NCBI GenBank assembly: GCA_040376925.1 | Contig: JBEIPU010000073.1 | Coordinates: 1-18,852, forward strand | Origin: RAM1 sp040376925 | Lineage (GTDB): Bacteria; Pseudomonadota; Gammaproteobacteria; Burkholderiales; Burkholderiaceae_C | DNA length: 18,852 bases | Direction of reading: 5' to 3' | Shown here: positions 6,709 to 14,798 of the stretch, one piece after another | Layout: each line of letters starts with the position of its first letter | Position numbering within the stretch: the stretch's first letter is position 1 | Notes under the pieces: model-generated | The model's input: the letters and a program-made list of their open reading frames with translations, nothing else | What the model was told of the DNA's origin: nothing | Databases searched by the model: none | Program-made: the position numbers and the translations under genes

Positions 6709-6728
6709 TAGTTGATAGTTACAACTAT
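6709..6728. promoter_or_regulatory. Palindromic operator between the SIP and marR-type genes
   Basis: ATAGTT (6715-6720) and AACTAT (6723-6728) form an inverted repeat with a two-base centre, and an overlapping pair TAGTTG (6709-6714) and CAACTA (6722-6727) adds a second symmetric arrangement. The site sits at the -10 and expected start of the minus-strand promoter, which is suited to repression. It is AT-rich within a GC-rich genome. The likely ligand is the divergent MarR-type protein; a Fur-type site is possible but resembles the consensus less well. Confidence 0.6.
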
Positions 6729-6755
6729 TCTTGCCGATTTGGATGATAGTGTCAA
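6727..6755 (-). promoter_or_regulatory. Promoter of the SIP-hydratase operon
   Basis: On the minus strand TTGACA (6755-6750) is a perfect -35 hexamer, followed after exactly 17 bases by AAGAAT (6732-6727), a 4-of-6 match to the -10 consensus. Transcription should start near 6720, about 18 bases before the start codon at 6702. The -10 overlaps the palindromic operator. Confidence 0.68.
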
Positions 6756-6771
6756 CCATTAACGCCGCGCC

Positions 6772-7215
6772 ATGATGAAGCCGTCCGCCAATCCCGAGAT
6801 TCTGGAAAAGCTGCACCTGCTGGTGTCGATCTTTCACCGCCGCATGCACGACGCCGTGCGCGAAGACGGTGAAGGCCTGGCACCGATGGAGGCGCGCGCC
6901 CTGCGCTTCCTGGCGCACCACGAAGGCAGCACCCAGCGCGACATGACGCAGCACACCGGGCGCGACAAGGCACAGATCGCGCGCATTGTCAGGACGTTGC
7001 TGGAGCGCGGCCTGATAGACAGCGCACCCGATCCCGACGACGGGCGCAGCCAGCGCCTGCGCCTGACAGCTGCGGGCCGCGCCATGCAGCGGCGCATGCA
7101 ACAGCACCGCGCGCGCTTTGAGCAGGCGCTGGCCCAGGGGTTTGATGAATCAGAGCAGGCCGCGCTGGTGGCGCAGCTGGAGCGCATGGTTGTGAATGTG
7201 CGCGACGGGGCCTGA
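6772..7215 (+). CDS. MarR family transcriptional regulator
   Basis: The 147-residue protein has the MarR layout: N-terminal dimerisation helix, a winged helix-turn-helix (about 38-98) with STQRDMTQHTGRDKAQIARIV as its DNA-reading part and the wing DPDDGRSQRLRLTAAG, then a long C-terminal helix. MarR proteins are dimeric repressors that bind palindromes and are released by small aromatic or oxidant ligands. Two adjacent ATG codons (6772 and 6775) are possible starts. It is divergent from the flavin reductase-hydratase pair, and a palindrome lies in the 69-base gap, so it most likely controls that pair and itself. The ligand is unknown; the hydratase suggests an aromatic-related compound. It ends 17 bases before the convergent tRNA-Ile. 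Confidence 0.92.
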   Translation: MMKPSANPEILEKLHLLVSIFHRRMHDAVREDGEGLAPMEARALRFLAHHEGSTQRDMTQHTGRDKAQIARIVRTLLERGLIDSAPDPDDGRSQRLRLTAAGRAMQRRMQQHRARFEQALAQGFDESEQAALVAQLERMVVNVRDGA

Positions 7216-7232
7216 GAACCAGGCGGCATGAA

Positions 7233-7309
<77 letters not shown>

Positions 7310-7322
7310 AACCGAACCGCCG

Positions 7323-7328
7323 ATTGTA
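7323..7328 (-). promoter_or_regulatory. Probable -10 element of tRNA-Ile2
   Basis: The minus strand reads TACAAT, a 5-of-6 match to the -10 consensus, 13 bases before the tRNA 5' end and between the hrcA stop and the tRNA. No clear -35 hexamer was found at the right distance, so the tRNA may also receive read-through from hrcA. Confidence 0.45.
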
Positions 7329-7333
7329 GGGGG

Positions 7334-8338
7334 CTACTTGTGGTGGCTCAGTGCGTTGGTCACCAGGCGGGATGTGATGTCCACGATCTGGATCATGCGG
7401 TCATAGGGCATGCGCGTGGGGCCGATCACGCCCAGCGTGCCCACCACCTGGCCATCGACCTCATACGGCGCGCTGACGATGGACAGCTCTTCAAACGGCA
7501 CCACCTGGCTTTCACCGCCGATGTAGATGCGCACGCCCTCGGCACGGCTGGACACGTCCAGCAGGCGCATGAGCTGGGTCTTCTGTTCGAACAGCTCGAA
7601 CGCGCGGCGCAGGTGGCTCATGTCGCTGGAAAAGTCGCTCACGGCCAGCAGGTTGCGCTCGCCGGAGATCACCACCTCTTCCTGCGCCTGGGTGATGGCC
7701 TCGGAGCTGACCTGCACCGCGGCCTGCATCAGCGTAGCGATCTCGCCACGCAGCTTCTCGACCTCGCCCTTGAGGCGCTCGCGCACCTGCTCGATGGCAA
7801 GCCCGGTGTAATTGGCGTTCAGAAAGTTCGCCGCTTCCACCAGCTGCGGCTGCGTCAGATCGGTCTCGGTGAAGATCACGCGGTTTTGCACATCACCGTC
7901 GGGTGACACGATGATGACGAGCACGCGCTTTTCAGACAGGCGCAAAAATTCAATATGGTGGAACACCGAGGTCCGCCGCGGCGCCATCACCACGCCCACG
8001 AACTGCGACAGGTTGGACAGCATTTGCGCCGCGTTGGCAATCACCTTTTGCGGCTGGTCGGCGGCCAGGGTCGGCGGGGACAGATGCTCGCGCTGGGCGG
8101 TCAGCATGGTGTCCACAAACAGCCGGTAGCCGCGCGCCGTGGGAATGCGCCCGGCCGAGGTGTGCGGGCTCACGATCAGGCCCAGTTCCTCCAGGTCGGA
8201 CATCACGTTGCGGATGGTCGCGGGCGACAGCTCCAGCCCCGAGGCGCGGGACAACGTGCGTGACCCCACGGGTTGTCCGTCGGCGATGTAGCGCTCGACC
8301 AGCGCTTTCAACAACAACTTGGCACGATCATCGAGCAT
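7334..8338 (-). CDS. hrcA: Heat-inducible transcription repressor HrcA
   Basis: The 334-residue protein starts MLDDRAKLLLKALVERYI and contains the HrcA winged-helix region with GSRTLSRASGLELSPATIRNV, then DLEELGLIVSPHTSAGRIPT and GYRLFVD, all diagnostic. A GAF-like middle and the C-terminal segment with GVIGPTRMPYDRMI complete the fold. HrcA represses chaperone operons (groESL, dnaK) by binding the CIRCE element and is stabilised by GroEL. No CIRCE sequence (TTAGCACTC-N9-GAGTGCTAA) is visible in front of this gene. It is divergent from nadK with only 28 bases between the start codons. The downstream tRNA-Ile2 begins 24 bases after the stop. Confidence 0.96.
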   Translation of the reverse strand: MLDDRAKLLLKALVERYIADGQPVGSRTLSRASGLELSPATIRNVMSDLEELGLIVSPHTSAGRIPTARGYRLFVDTMLTAQREHLSPPTLAADQPQKVIANAAQMLSNLSQFVGVVMAPRRTSVFHHIEFLRLSEKRVLVIIVSPDGDVQNRVIFTETDLTQPQLVEAANFLNANYTGLAIEQVRERLKGEVEKLRGEIATLMQAAVQVSSEAITQAQEEVVISGERNLLAVSDFSSDMSHLRRAFELFEQKTQLMRLLDVSSRAEGVRIYIGGESQVVPFEELSIVSAPYEVDGQVVGTLGVIGPTRMPYDRMIQIVDITSRLVTNALSHHK

Positions 8339-8366
8339 CGGCTCATTTTAATGATGTAATTTGCGA

Positions 8367-9251
8367 ATGAACCCACGTTTTCACCACGTTGCGCTGATTG
8401 GCAAATACCATGGTGCCAACGCTGGTTCGTCACGCGCCACGCTGGAGGAAATCGCCCATTTCCTGGCGGCTCAGGGCTGTGACGTGGCACTGGAGCGCGA
8501 CACGGCCCAGTCCAGCGGCATGGCGCACTATGCGGCGCTGGACGTGGACGCCATCGGCGCGCAGTGTGACCTGGCGCTGGTGGTGGGCGGCGACGGCACC
8601 ATGCTGGGCTTTGGCCGCCAGCTGGCGCGTTACGGTGTGCCGCTGATCGGCATCAACCAGGGGCGCCTGGGCTTCATCACCGACATCGCGCTGGAGCAGT
8701 ACCGCAGCGTGCTGCCGCCCATGCTGCAGGGCGACTACGAGGAAGACCACCGCAGCCTGATGCACGCCAAGGTCTGGCGCGACGGGCATTGCGTGTTTGA
8801 CGCCCTGGCCATGAACGACGTCGTGGTCAACCGCGGCGCGACCTCCGGCATGGTGGAGCTGCGCGTGGAGGTGGACGGCCATTTTGTGGCCAATCAGCGC
8901 GCCGACGGTCTGATCATTGCCACGCCCACAGGCTCCACGGCCTATGCGCTGTCGGCCGGCGGGCCGCTGTTGCACCCGTCCATCCCCGGCTGGGTGCTGG
9001 TGCCAATTGCGCCGCACACGCTGTCCAACCGGCCTATCGTGCTGGCCGACCCGGCCGAGATCGCGATCGAGATCGTTGCCGGGCGCGATGCCAGCGCCAA
9101 CTTTGACATGCAATCACTCGCATCGCTGCTGCACGGCGACCGCATCACGGTGCGCCGTTCGCAGCACCATGTGCGCTTCCTGCATCCGCGCGGCTGGAGC
9201 TACTTTGACACGCTTCGCCGCAAGCTCCACTGGAATGAAGGTGTGGCCTGA
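8367..9251 (+). CDS. nadK: NAD kinase (ATP-NAD kinase)
   Basis: The 294-residue protein carries the NAD kinase motifs: GGDGTML (74-80) with the catalytic Asp76, the segment INQGRLGFITD (96-106), the NAD-contacting MNDVVVNRG (149-157), and the Gly-rich TPTGSTAYALSAGGP (187-201). It phosphorylates NAD to NADP in the cytosol. The ATG at 8367 gives the usual start (FHHVALIGKY); a TTG at 8361 is in frame but less likely. It is followed after three bases by recN and then rapZ, an apparent operon, and is divergent from hrcA. A TGTAAT box at 8355-8360 would imply a leaderless or nearly leaderless transcript. Confidence 0.96.
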   Translation: MNPRFHHVALIGKYHGANAGSSRATLEEIAHFLAAQGCDVALERDTAQSSGMAHYAALDVDAIGAQCDLALVVGGDGTMLGFGRQLARYGVPLIGINQGRLGFITDIALEQYRSVLPPMLQGDYEEDHRSLMHAKVWRDGHCVFDALAMNDVVVNRGATSGMVELRVEVDGHFVANQRADGLIIATPTGSTAYALSAGGPLLHPSIPGWVLVPIAPHTLSNRPIVLADPAEIAIEIVAGRDASANFDMQSLASLLHGDRITVRRSQHHVRFLHPRGWSYFDTLRRKLHWNEGVA

Positions 9252-9254
9252 CCC

Positions 9255-10901
9255 ATGAGCCTCAAACGCATTGCCCTGCGCGATTTCGTGATCGTGCGCG
9301 AACTCGACCTGGACCTGTCCGCCGGCTTCAGCGTACTGACCGGCGAGACCGGCGCCGGCAAATCCATCCTGATTGACGCACTGCAGCTCGCGCTGGGCTC
9401 GCGGGCCGAGTCCGGCGTGGTGCGCGAAGGCGCCACGCGGGCGGACATCAGCGCCGAATTCGACACCCCCACCAGCCTGGCGCCCTGGCTCGAAGAAGCC
9501 GGCTTTGACGCGGCCGATACCCTGCTGCTGCGCCGCACGGTCGACAGCCAGGGCAAGAGCCGCGCCTGGGTCAACGGCAGCCCGGCCACTGCGGCCCAGC
9601 TGCGCGAGTTGGGCGAGCAGCTGGTGGACATCCACGGCCAGCACGCCTGGCAAAGCCTGACGCGGCCTGAATCGGTGCGCGACCTGCTGGACGGCTACGC
9701 CGGTGCCAGCACGGCGGCACTGGGGCAGCTCTGGCAGCTGTGGCGCCAGGCCCAGAAGGCGCTGGCAGACGCCCGCAACGCCCAGGACACACTGCAGCGC
9801 GAGCGCGAGCGGCTGGCCTGGCAGATTGGCGAGGTAGACAAGCTTGCGCCGGGAGCCGACGAATGGGACGAGCTGAACACCAGCCACAACCGCCTGGCCA
9901 ATGCACAGTCGCTGATTGAGGCGGCGCAGGGCGCGGTGGATTTGCTGGATGGGGAAGACGGCGGCGCGCTCAAGGGCCTGGCCCAGTCGCTGGCGCTGCT
10001 GCAGGCCCAGGAGCGCGTGGCGCCCGAATTTGCCGGCATGGCCGAAGTGCTGGCCTCCAGCCTGGCCCAGGCCGAGGACACCCTGCACTCACTGCACGCA
10101 TGGCAGCGCAAGGCGGACCTGGACCCGCAGCGCCTGGCCGAGCTGGACGAGCGGATGTCGCTGTGGGTGTCGCTGGCGCGGCGCTACAAGCGCACGCCAC
10201 CCGAACTGCCGGGCCTGCTGGCCGGCTGGAAAGAAGAGCTGGCCAAGCTGGACGCTGCTGCCGACCTGGGTGCGCTGGAAGCGGTCGAACAAAAAGCCGC
10301 TGCCGCCTATATGACCGAAGCCCGCGCCCTGTCGCGCCAGCGCACCAAGGCCGCACCGCTGCTGGCCAAGGCCATCACCCAGGCCATGCAGGGCCTGGGC
10401 ATGCAGGGCGGGCGGTTTGAAGTATCGCTGGAAAAATCCGCGCAACCGACGCAAAGCGGGATGGAAGACGTGGCCTTTCTGGTCGCGGGCCACGCCGGCA
10501 GCACGCCCCGGCCCGTGGGCAAGGTGGCATCGGGTGGCGAGCTGTCGCGCATCGCGCTGGCCATTGCCGTCACCACCAGCCAGCTGGGCACGGCGCAGAC
10601 CTTGATTTTTGACGAGGTGGATTCCGGCGTGGGCGGCGCCGTGGCCGAAACCGTGGGCCGGCTGATGAAGCAGCTGGGCCGTGACCGCCAGGTCATGGCC
10701 GTGACCCACCTGCCCCAGGTGGCCGCCTGCGCAGACCACCATTTGGTGGTGGCCAAGCAAAGCGACGCTGCAGGCACGGCCAGCACCGTTGCCGCCGTGC
10801 AAGGCGAGCAGCGCGTGGCCGAGGTGGCCCGCATGCTGGGCGGCGAGCGGCTGTCGGGCACCACGCTGGCTCATGCCAAGGAAATGCTGGGCCTGTCATG
10901 A
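9255..10901 (+). CDS. recN: DNA repair protein RecN
   Basis: The 548-residue protein is an SMC-like ATPase close in length to E. coli RecN (553). It has Walker A GETGAGKS (30-37), a helical, coiled-coil-type middle (about 150-350), the ABC signature SGGELSR near residue 425, and Walker B with IFDEVDSGVGG near 450. RecN holds broken DNA ends or sister chromatids together during recombinational repair. It starts three bases after nadK and its TGA overlaps the rapZ ATG (ATGA at 10898-10901), so all three are probably co-transcribed and coupled. No LexA box was searched successfully upstream, since the upstream region is coding sequence of nadK. Confidence 0.97.
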   Translation: MSLKRIALRDFVIVRELDLDLSAGFSVLTGETGAGKSILIDALQLALGSRAESGVVREGATRADISAEFDTPTSLAPWLEEAGFDAADTLLLRRTVDSQGKSRAWVNGSPATAAQLRELGEQLVDIHGQHAWQSLTRPESVRDLLDGYAGASTAALGQLWQLWRQAQKALADARNAQDTLQRERERLAWQIGEVDKLAPGADEWDELNTSHNRLANAQSLIEAAQGAVDLLDGEDGGALKGLAQSLALLQAQERVAPEFAGMAEVLASSLAQAEDTLHSLHAWQRKADLDPQRLAELDERMSLWVSLARRYKRTPPELPGLLAGWKEELAKLDAAADLGALEAVEQKAAAAYMTEARALSRQRTKAAPLLAKAITQAMQGLGMQGGRFEVSLEKSAQPTQSGMEDVAFLVAGHAGSTPRPVGKVASGGELSRIALAIAVTTSQLGTAQTLIFDEVDSGVGGAVAETVGRLMKQLGRDRQVMAVTHLPQVAACADHHLVVAKQSDAAGTASTVAAVQGEQRVAEVARMLGGERLSGTTLAHAKEMLGLS

Positions 10902-11773
10902 CGCTGGAAGTCGTGTTGATCACCGGTATGTCCGGCTCCGGCAAGTCGGTGGCGCTGCACGCTCTGGAAGACGCCGGCTACTATTGCGTGGACAACCTGC
11001 CGCCCGAGCTGCTGCTGCCCTTTGTGGCGCTGGAGCAGGAGCACAAGGCCACGCGCGTGGCCATTGCCATGGACGTGCGCAGCGCCTCGTCGCTGCCGCT
11101 GGTGCCGCGCCAGCTCGCAGACCTGCGTCGCCAGGGCATCATGCTGCAACCCATCTTTCTGGATGCGACCACGGCGACGCTGGTGCAGCGGTTTTCCGAG
11201 ACGCGCCGACGCCATCCGCTGTCGCGCAAGGATGTGAGCCTGGGCGAAGCCGAGCACCAGCACGCCCTGGTGGACGCCATCGAGCTCGAACGCGAACTGC
11301 TGGCTGACCTGCGCGAACAGGCCCATGTGATTGACACCAGCATCATCCGCTCGGCGCAACTGCAGGGCTACGTCAAATCGCTGATTTCCGCGGGCGCGAG
11401 CCAGCTCACGCTGGTGTTCGAGTCATTTGCCTTCAAGCGCGGCATTCCCATGGATGCCGACTATGTATTTGACGTGCGCATGCTGCCCAACCCGCACTAC
11501 GAGCCTGAGCTGCGGCCGCTCACGGGCCGCGACGCGCCGGTGGCGGCCTTTCTGGCCCAGAACGCAGACGTGACGCAGATGTTCGATCACATCGAGCAGT
11601 TCCTGGGCCACTGGCTGGATGCGCTGGCGCGCGACCACCGCAGCTATGTGACGGTGGCCATCGGCTGCACCGGCGGTCAGCACCGGTCTGTGTACCTGGT
11701 GGAAAAACTCGCCGCCGCCTTCGGCAGCCGCTGGGTCACGCTCAAGCGCCACCGCGAGCTGGACGCACGCTAG
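10898..11773 (+). CDS. rapZ: RNase adapter protein RapZ (nucleotide-binding)
   Basis: The 291-residue protein has the N-terminal Walker A GMSGSGKS (10-17), YYCVDNLPPELL right after it, a VIDTS segment in the middle, FKRGIPMDADYVFDVR leading into the C-terminal domain, and the conserved CTGGQHRSVYLVEKL near the end. In E. coli RapZ guides RNase E to the small RNA GlmZ and so controls glucosamine-6-phosphate synthase; its C-terminal domain binds the RNA. Elsewhere in Betaproteobacteria it often lies by hprK and ptsN, but here it overlaps recN by four bases. It converges on mutY, and the two TAG stop codons lie in one CTAG at 11770-11773. Confidence 0.95.
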   Translation: MTLEVVLITGMSGSGKSVALHALEDAGYYCVDNLPPELLLPFVALEQEHKATRVAIAMDVRSASSLPLVPRQLADLRRQGIMLQPIFLDATTATLVQRFSETRRRHPLSRKDVSLGEAEHQHALVDAIELERELLADLREQAHVIDTSIIRSAQLQGYVKSLISAGASQLTLVFESFAFKRGIPMDADYVFDVRMLPNPHYEPELRPLTGRDAPVAAFLAQNADVTQMFDHIEQFLGHWLDALARDHRSYVTVAIGCTGGQHRSVYLVEKLAAAFGSRWVTLKRHRELDAR

Positions 11774-12801
11774 TCTTCCGCCAGCAGTTTGCGTACGGGT
11801 GCGGGCAGGCCCAGCTGCGGCCACTGCGCCGCGCTGAACCAGGCACCATCGCCTGACAACGCGTGCTGCTGGGGCAGATCCAGCCGCACCGGGTGCAGGT
11901 GCAGATCCTTGTGCGTGAGCACATGCACGAACGCATGGCCGTCACGCAGCCGGCCACGCCAGCGCGCCGGCACGCTGGCTGCCAGCGGGGCATGTTCGTC
12001 AAACACCGGCAGGCAAAACAGCCCGGCCCACACGCCGGGCGTCGGGCGCTTGTGCAGCCACACCGCGCCATCAGCCGTGCGCGCCTGCAGCAGCCACAGC
12101 GACTGCGCCGTGCGCTTGAGCTTTCGGGTCTTGACCGGGTAACGCTCGGGCGTCCCCTCGCGCTGCGCAGCACACAGGGGCTGCACCGGGCACAGCAGGC
12201 AGGTGGGGTTGCGCGCCAGGCACACGGTGGCGCCCAGGTCCATCAGTCCCTGGGTGTAGCGCGGCATGGTGTCAGCCAGGTCATCGGCGGGCAGCAGTTG
12301 CGTGGCGCGGTCCCACAGCGCGCGCTCGTGGGCGGCCACGGCCAGGTCGTCGCCAAAACCCAGGGTACGCGTCAGCACGCGCTTGACGTTGCCGTCCAGG
12401 ATGGCCACGCGCTCGCCAAAGCAGAACGACGCAATGGCCGCGGCCGTAGAGCGGCCAATGCCCGGCAATGTCTGCAACAGCGCGGCGCTGCGCGGGAACT
12501 GCCCGCCGTGCAGGGCCACCACGTCCTGCGCGCAGCGGTGAAGGTTGCGCGCGCGGCTGTAGTAACCCAGCCCGCTCCACAGCGCCAGCACGTCGTCCAG
12601 CCCGGCAGCCGCCAGCGCGGCCACATCGGGAAAGCGCACCAGAAACCGGGCGTAGTAATCCAGCACGGTAGCTACCTGGGTCTGCTGCAGCATGATTTCA
12701 GACAGCCAGACGCGGTACGGGTCGCGGGTGTTCTGCCAGGGCAGGCTGTTGCGCCCATGTGTGCGCTGCCAGCGCACGACGCGGCTCGCAAAGTCCGTCA
12801 T
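11770..12801 (-). CDS. mutY: A/G-specific adenine DNA glycosylase MutY
   Basis: The 343-residue protein has the catalytic Glu35 in WLSEIMLQQTQV, the helix-hairpin-helix LPGIGRSTA (112-120), catalytic Asp136 in ILDGNVKRVL, and the [4Fe-4S] ligands Cys194, Cys201, Cys204 and Cys210 in the C-x6-C-x2-C-x5-C spacing. A C-terminal NUDIX-like domain that recognises 8-oxoguanine follows. MutY removes adenine mispaired with 8-oxoguanine. Its ATG overlaps the stop codon of the dynamin-like gene (ATGA at 12798-12801), so its translation is probably coupled to that gene. Its 3' end overlaps the convergent rapZ stop by four bases. All key residues are present, so it should be active. Confidence 0.97.
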   Translation of the reverse strand: MTDFASRVVRWQRTHGRNSLPWQNTRDPYRVWLSEIMLQQTQVATVLDYYARFLVRFPDVAALAAAGLDDVLALWSGLGYYSRARNLHRCAQDVVALHGGQFPRSAALLQTLPGIGRSTAAAIASFCFGERVAILDGNVKRVLTRTLGFGDDLAVAAHERALWDRATQLLPADDLADTMPRYTQGLMDLGATVCLARNPTCLLCPVQPLCAAQREGTPERYPVKTRKLKRTAQSLWLLQARTADGAVWLHKRPTPGVWAGLFCLPVFDEHAPLAASVPARWRGRLRDGHAFVHVLTHKDLHLHPVRLDLPQQHALSGDGAWFSAAQWPQLGLPAPVRKLLAED

Positions 12802-14762
12802 GCCGTCTTGCGGGCGGCTTCTTCGTTGGCGCTTTCGCCCCCGGCGGGCGTGGCGATCAGGTGCGCCGTGAGCTCGATGAGCTTGGCGTCCAGCTGGTTC
12901 AGGGCACCTTCCTGTGTGTCAATCTCGGCAATGCGGTCGTCCAGCCCGGTGGCGGCCTGCTGGATGCGTTCGATCGCCTCGATACGGCGGCCGAAATTGC
13001 GCCGGCGCTCACGCAGCTGGGCGTCCAGTTGCGCGGCGGCGGACTTGTTCCACAGCTCCACCTCGCCCAGCGCAGATTCATACACCACGCGCAGCCGTGT
13101 GGCCAGGGCACGCACCAGCCGGTCGGCAAACTCGGGCTGCGCCAGCTTGAGCGCATTGCCCACGCCCAGGTACTGGGTGTGGCTGCGCTCCACCAGGTCC
13201 AGATCCCGGATGTAGCGCGCCAGGTCCGGCTCCTGCGGCGCCTGCAGCGAAAAGCCGTATTCCGCATTGAGCTGGCGGAAGGTGCCGCCCAGCATGTTCT
13301 GGATTTCGACGCTGGTGGCCTGCGCCTTGCGCAGGCCTTCACGCAGGCGGTCAAAGGTCTGGCCGTAAGCCTTCTTCACGCCCAGCTTGATGCCGGGCTG
13401 GCGCAAAGCCGCCGTCAGCTCGCCCATCTCGGCCTTGAGTGTGCCGGTGCCCAGCAGTGAAAACACCTCGCGCAGCAGCTTCAGATGCACCGACCGCACG
13501 GCATGGATCTTGGCGCCGCTCACGTCAAAGTCGCCCTGCTCCTGCTCGATGCGGGTGCGCATGTGCTTGATGACGGAGGTGTTCTTGCCGCGCAGGCCTT
13601 TGAGCTCCAGCATCTGCTCGGCCAGGTCGCGCCGGCGGATGTTCAGCGCGCGGGAGGCCTCCATGCGCAGGTCGGCAATCCCACCGGCCACGGCTGCGCG
13701 CAGGATTTTCTGGCGCTGGCCCATCACGCCATGGGCCAGGGCACGCTCCAGCACCGGCAGCTGGCTGGCCTGCAGCAGTGCCTCGTCGTCATTGACCTTG
13801 GCCACCAGGCCCTTTTGCGCCGACACGGGGATGACCTGCTCACGCGGCAGGCCCAGGATCTCGGCGGACGTGGCGCGCTGGCGGTCGATCTGCGCCTGCA
13901 CCTGGGCCGGCGTACTCAGCGAGTCCCACATGGTGTCGATCTTGTTCAGCACCACCAGGCGTGAATCGGTGCTGCCCGATTCGCTGATCAGGTGCTCGCG
14001 CCAGATGGACAGGTCGGACTTGGTCACACCGGTGTCGGCCGCCAGGATGAACACCACGGCATGGGCCTGGGGAATCAGGTTGACCGTCAGCTCGGGCTCG
14101 GCACCGATGGCATTCAGGCCCGGGGTGTCCAGGATCACCAGGCCCTGCTTGAGCAGGGGATGGGCGATATTGATCAGGGCATGGCGCCATTTGGGCACCT
14201 CGACCAACCCGTCGGCGTCCACCATGGGGTTGTCCTCGGGCACTTCGTCATGCCAGAACCCGAGCGCACGCGCCTCTTCCTTGGGCACGTGGCGGACTTC
14301 CGCGACCTTCTCCAGCGCCTGCGCCAGCTGGCCGGGGTCGTTCACGTCCAGGTCGATGCGCGTCCATTTGTCGGGCACGGCGCGCCATTCCATCAGCGCC
14401 TGGGGCTGCAGCCGCGTTTCAATCGGCAGCAGGCGCAGGCAGGGCGGCACGTCGGCGTCGTAGCCCAGCTCGGTCGGACACATCGTGGTGCGGCCGGCAC
14501 TGGCGGGCATGATGCGGCGCTTGTAGCCGGCAAAAAAGATCGCGTTGATCAGCTCTGACTTGCCGCGCGAAAACTCCGCCACAAACGCCACCATGACCTT
14601 GTCGGAGCGCATCTGCTGCTCCAGGCGGCGCAGGCGCTCCTCGACAGCCGAGTCCAGCAGCTCGTGGTCCTTCATCCATTCAGACAGCAGCTTCAGGCGC
14701 AGGGCAAACTCACGCCGCCATGCGCCATGCTGGTCAAACTGTTCGTTGAAGGAAGTGCCCAC
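12798..14762 (-). CDS. Dynamin family (dynamin-like) GTPase
   Basis: The 654-residue protein has a dynamin-type GTPase domain: P-loop AEFSRGKS (62-69, Ala in place of the first Gly), switch I threonines in AGRTTMCPT (89-97), DTPG at 212-215, NKID at 273-276 and VSAQKG at 313-318. The remaining 330 residues are highly charged, largely helical and coiled-coil-like, as in the stalk of bacterial dynamin-like proteins. No transmembrane segment or signal peptide is seen. Bacterial relatives remodel membranes, and E. coli CrfC (a dynamin homologue) is reported to act at the replication machinery with the sliding clamp. The gene lies 50 bases after mutM and overlaps mutY by four bases, so it appears to be part of a repair operon. 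Its own function is unknown. Confidence 0.9.
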   Translation of the reverse strand: MGTSFNEQFDQHGAWRREFALRLKLLSEWMKDHELLDSAVEERLRRLEQQMRSDKVMVAFVAEFSRGKSELINAIFFAGYKRRIMPASAGRTTMCPTELGYDADVPPCLRLLPIETRLQPQALMEWRAVPDKWTRIDLDVNDPGQLAQALEKVAEVRHVPKEEARALGFWHDEVPEDNPMVDADGLVEVPKWRHALINIAHPLLKQGLVILDTPGLNAIGAEPELTVNLIPQAHAVVFILAADTGVTKSDLSIWREHLISESGSTDSRLVVLNKIDTMWDSLSTPAQVQAQIDRQRATSAEILGLPREQVIPVSAQKGLVAKVNDDEALLQASQLPVLERALAHGVMGQRQKILRAAVAGGIADLRMEASRALNIRRRDLAEQMLELKGLRGKNTSVIKHMRTRIEQEQGDFDVSGAKIHAVRSVHLKLLREVFSLLGTGTLKAEMGELTAALRQPGIKLGVKKAYGQTFDRLREGLRKAQATSVEIQNMLGGTFRQLNAEYGFSLQAPQEPDLARYIRDLDLVERSHTQYLGVGNALKLAQPEFADRLVRALATRLRVVYESALGEVELWNKSAAAQLDAQLRERRRNFGRRIEAIERIQQAATGLDDRIAEIDTQEGALNQLDAKLIELTAHLIATPAGGESANEEAARKTA

Positions 14763-14798
14763 TTAGTCTCCGGGTAGCCTGTAAATATACACCGGGCG

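Noticed and set aside
5710..6711. Open frame of 333 codons on the plus strand across the hydratase and SIP genes
   Set aside because: It crosses two well-supported genes on the other strand and has low-complexity Arg/Gln/His composition with no recognisable motif.
6703..7107. N-terminal extension of the SIP protein reaching 7107
   Set aside because: It would run antisense through the MarR-type gene and across the promoter and operator; the ATG at 6702 fits the family start.
8339..8366. CIRCE operator for HrcA
   Set aside because: No TTAGCACTC-N9-GAGTGCTAA or close relative is present in the gap.
11863..13215. Open frame of 450 codons on the plus strand opposite mutY and the dynamin-like gene
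   Set aside because: It is antisense to two genes with intact catalytic motifs and shows no domain features of its own.
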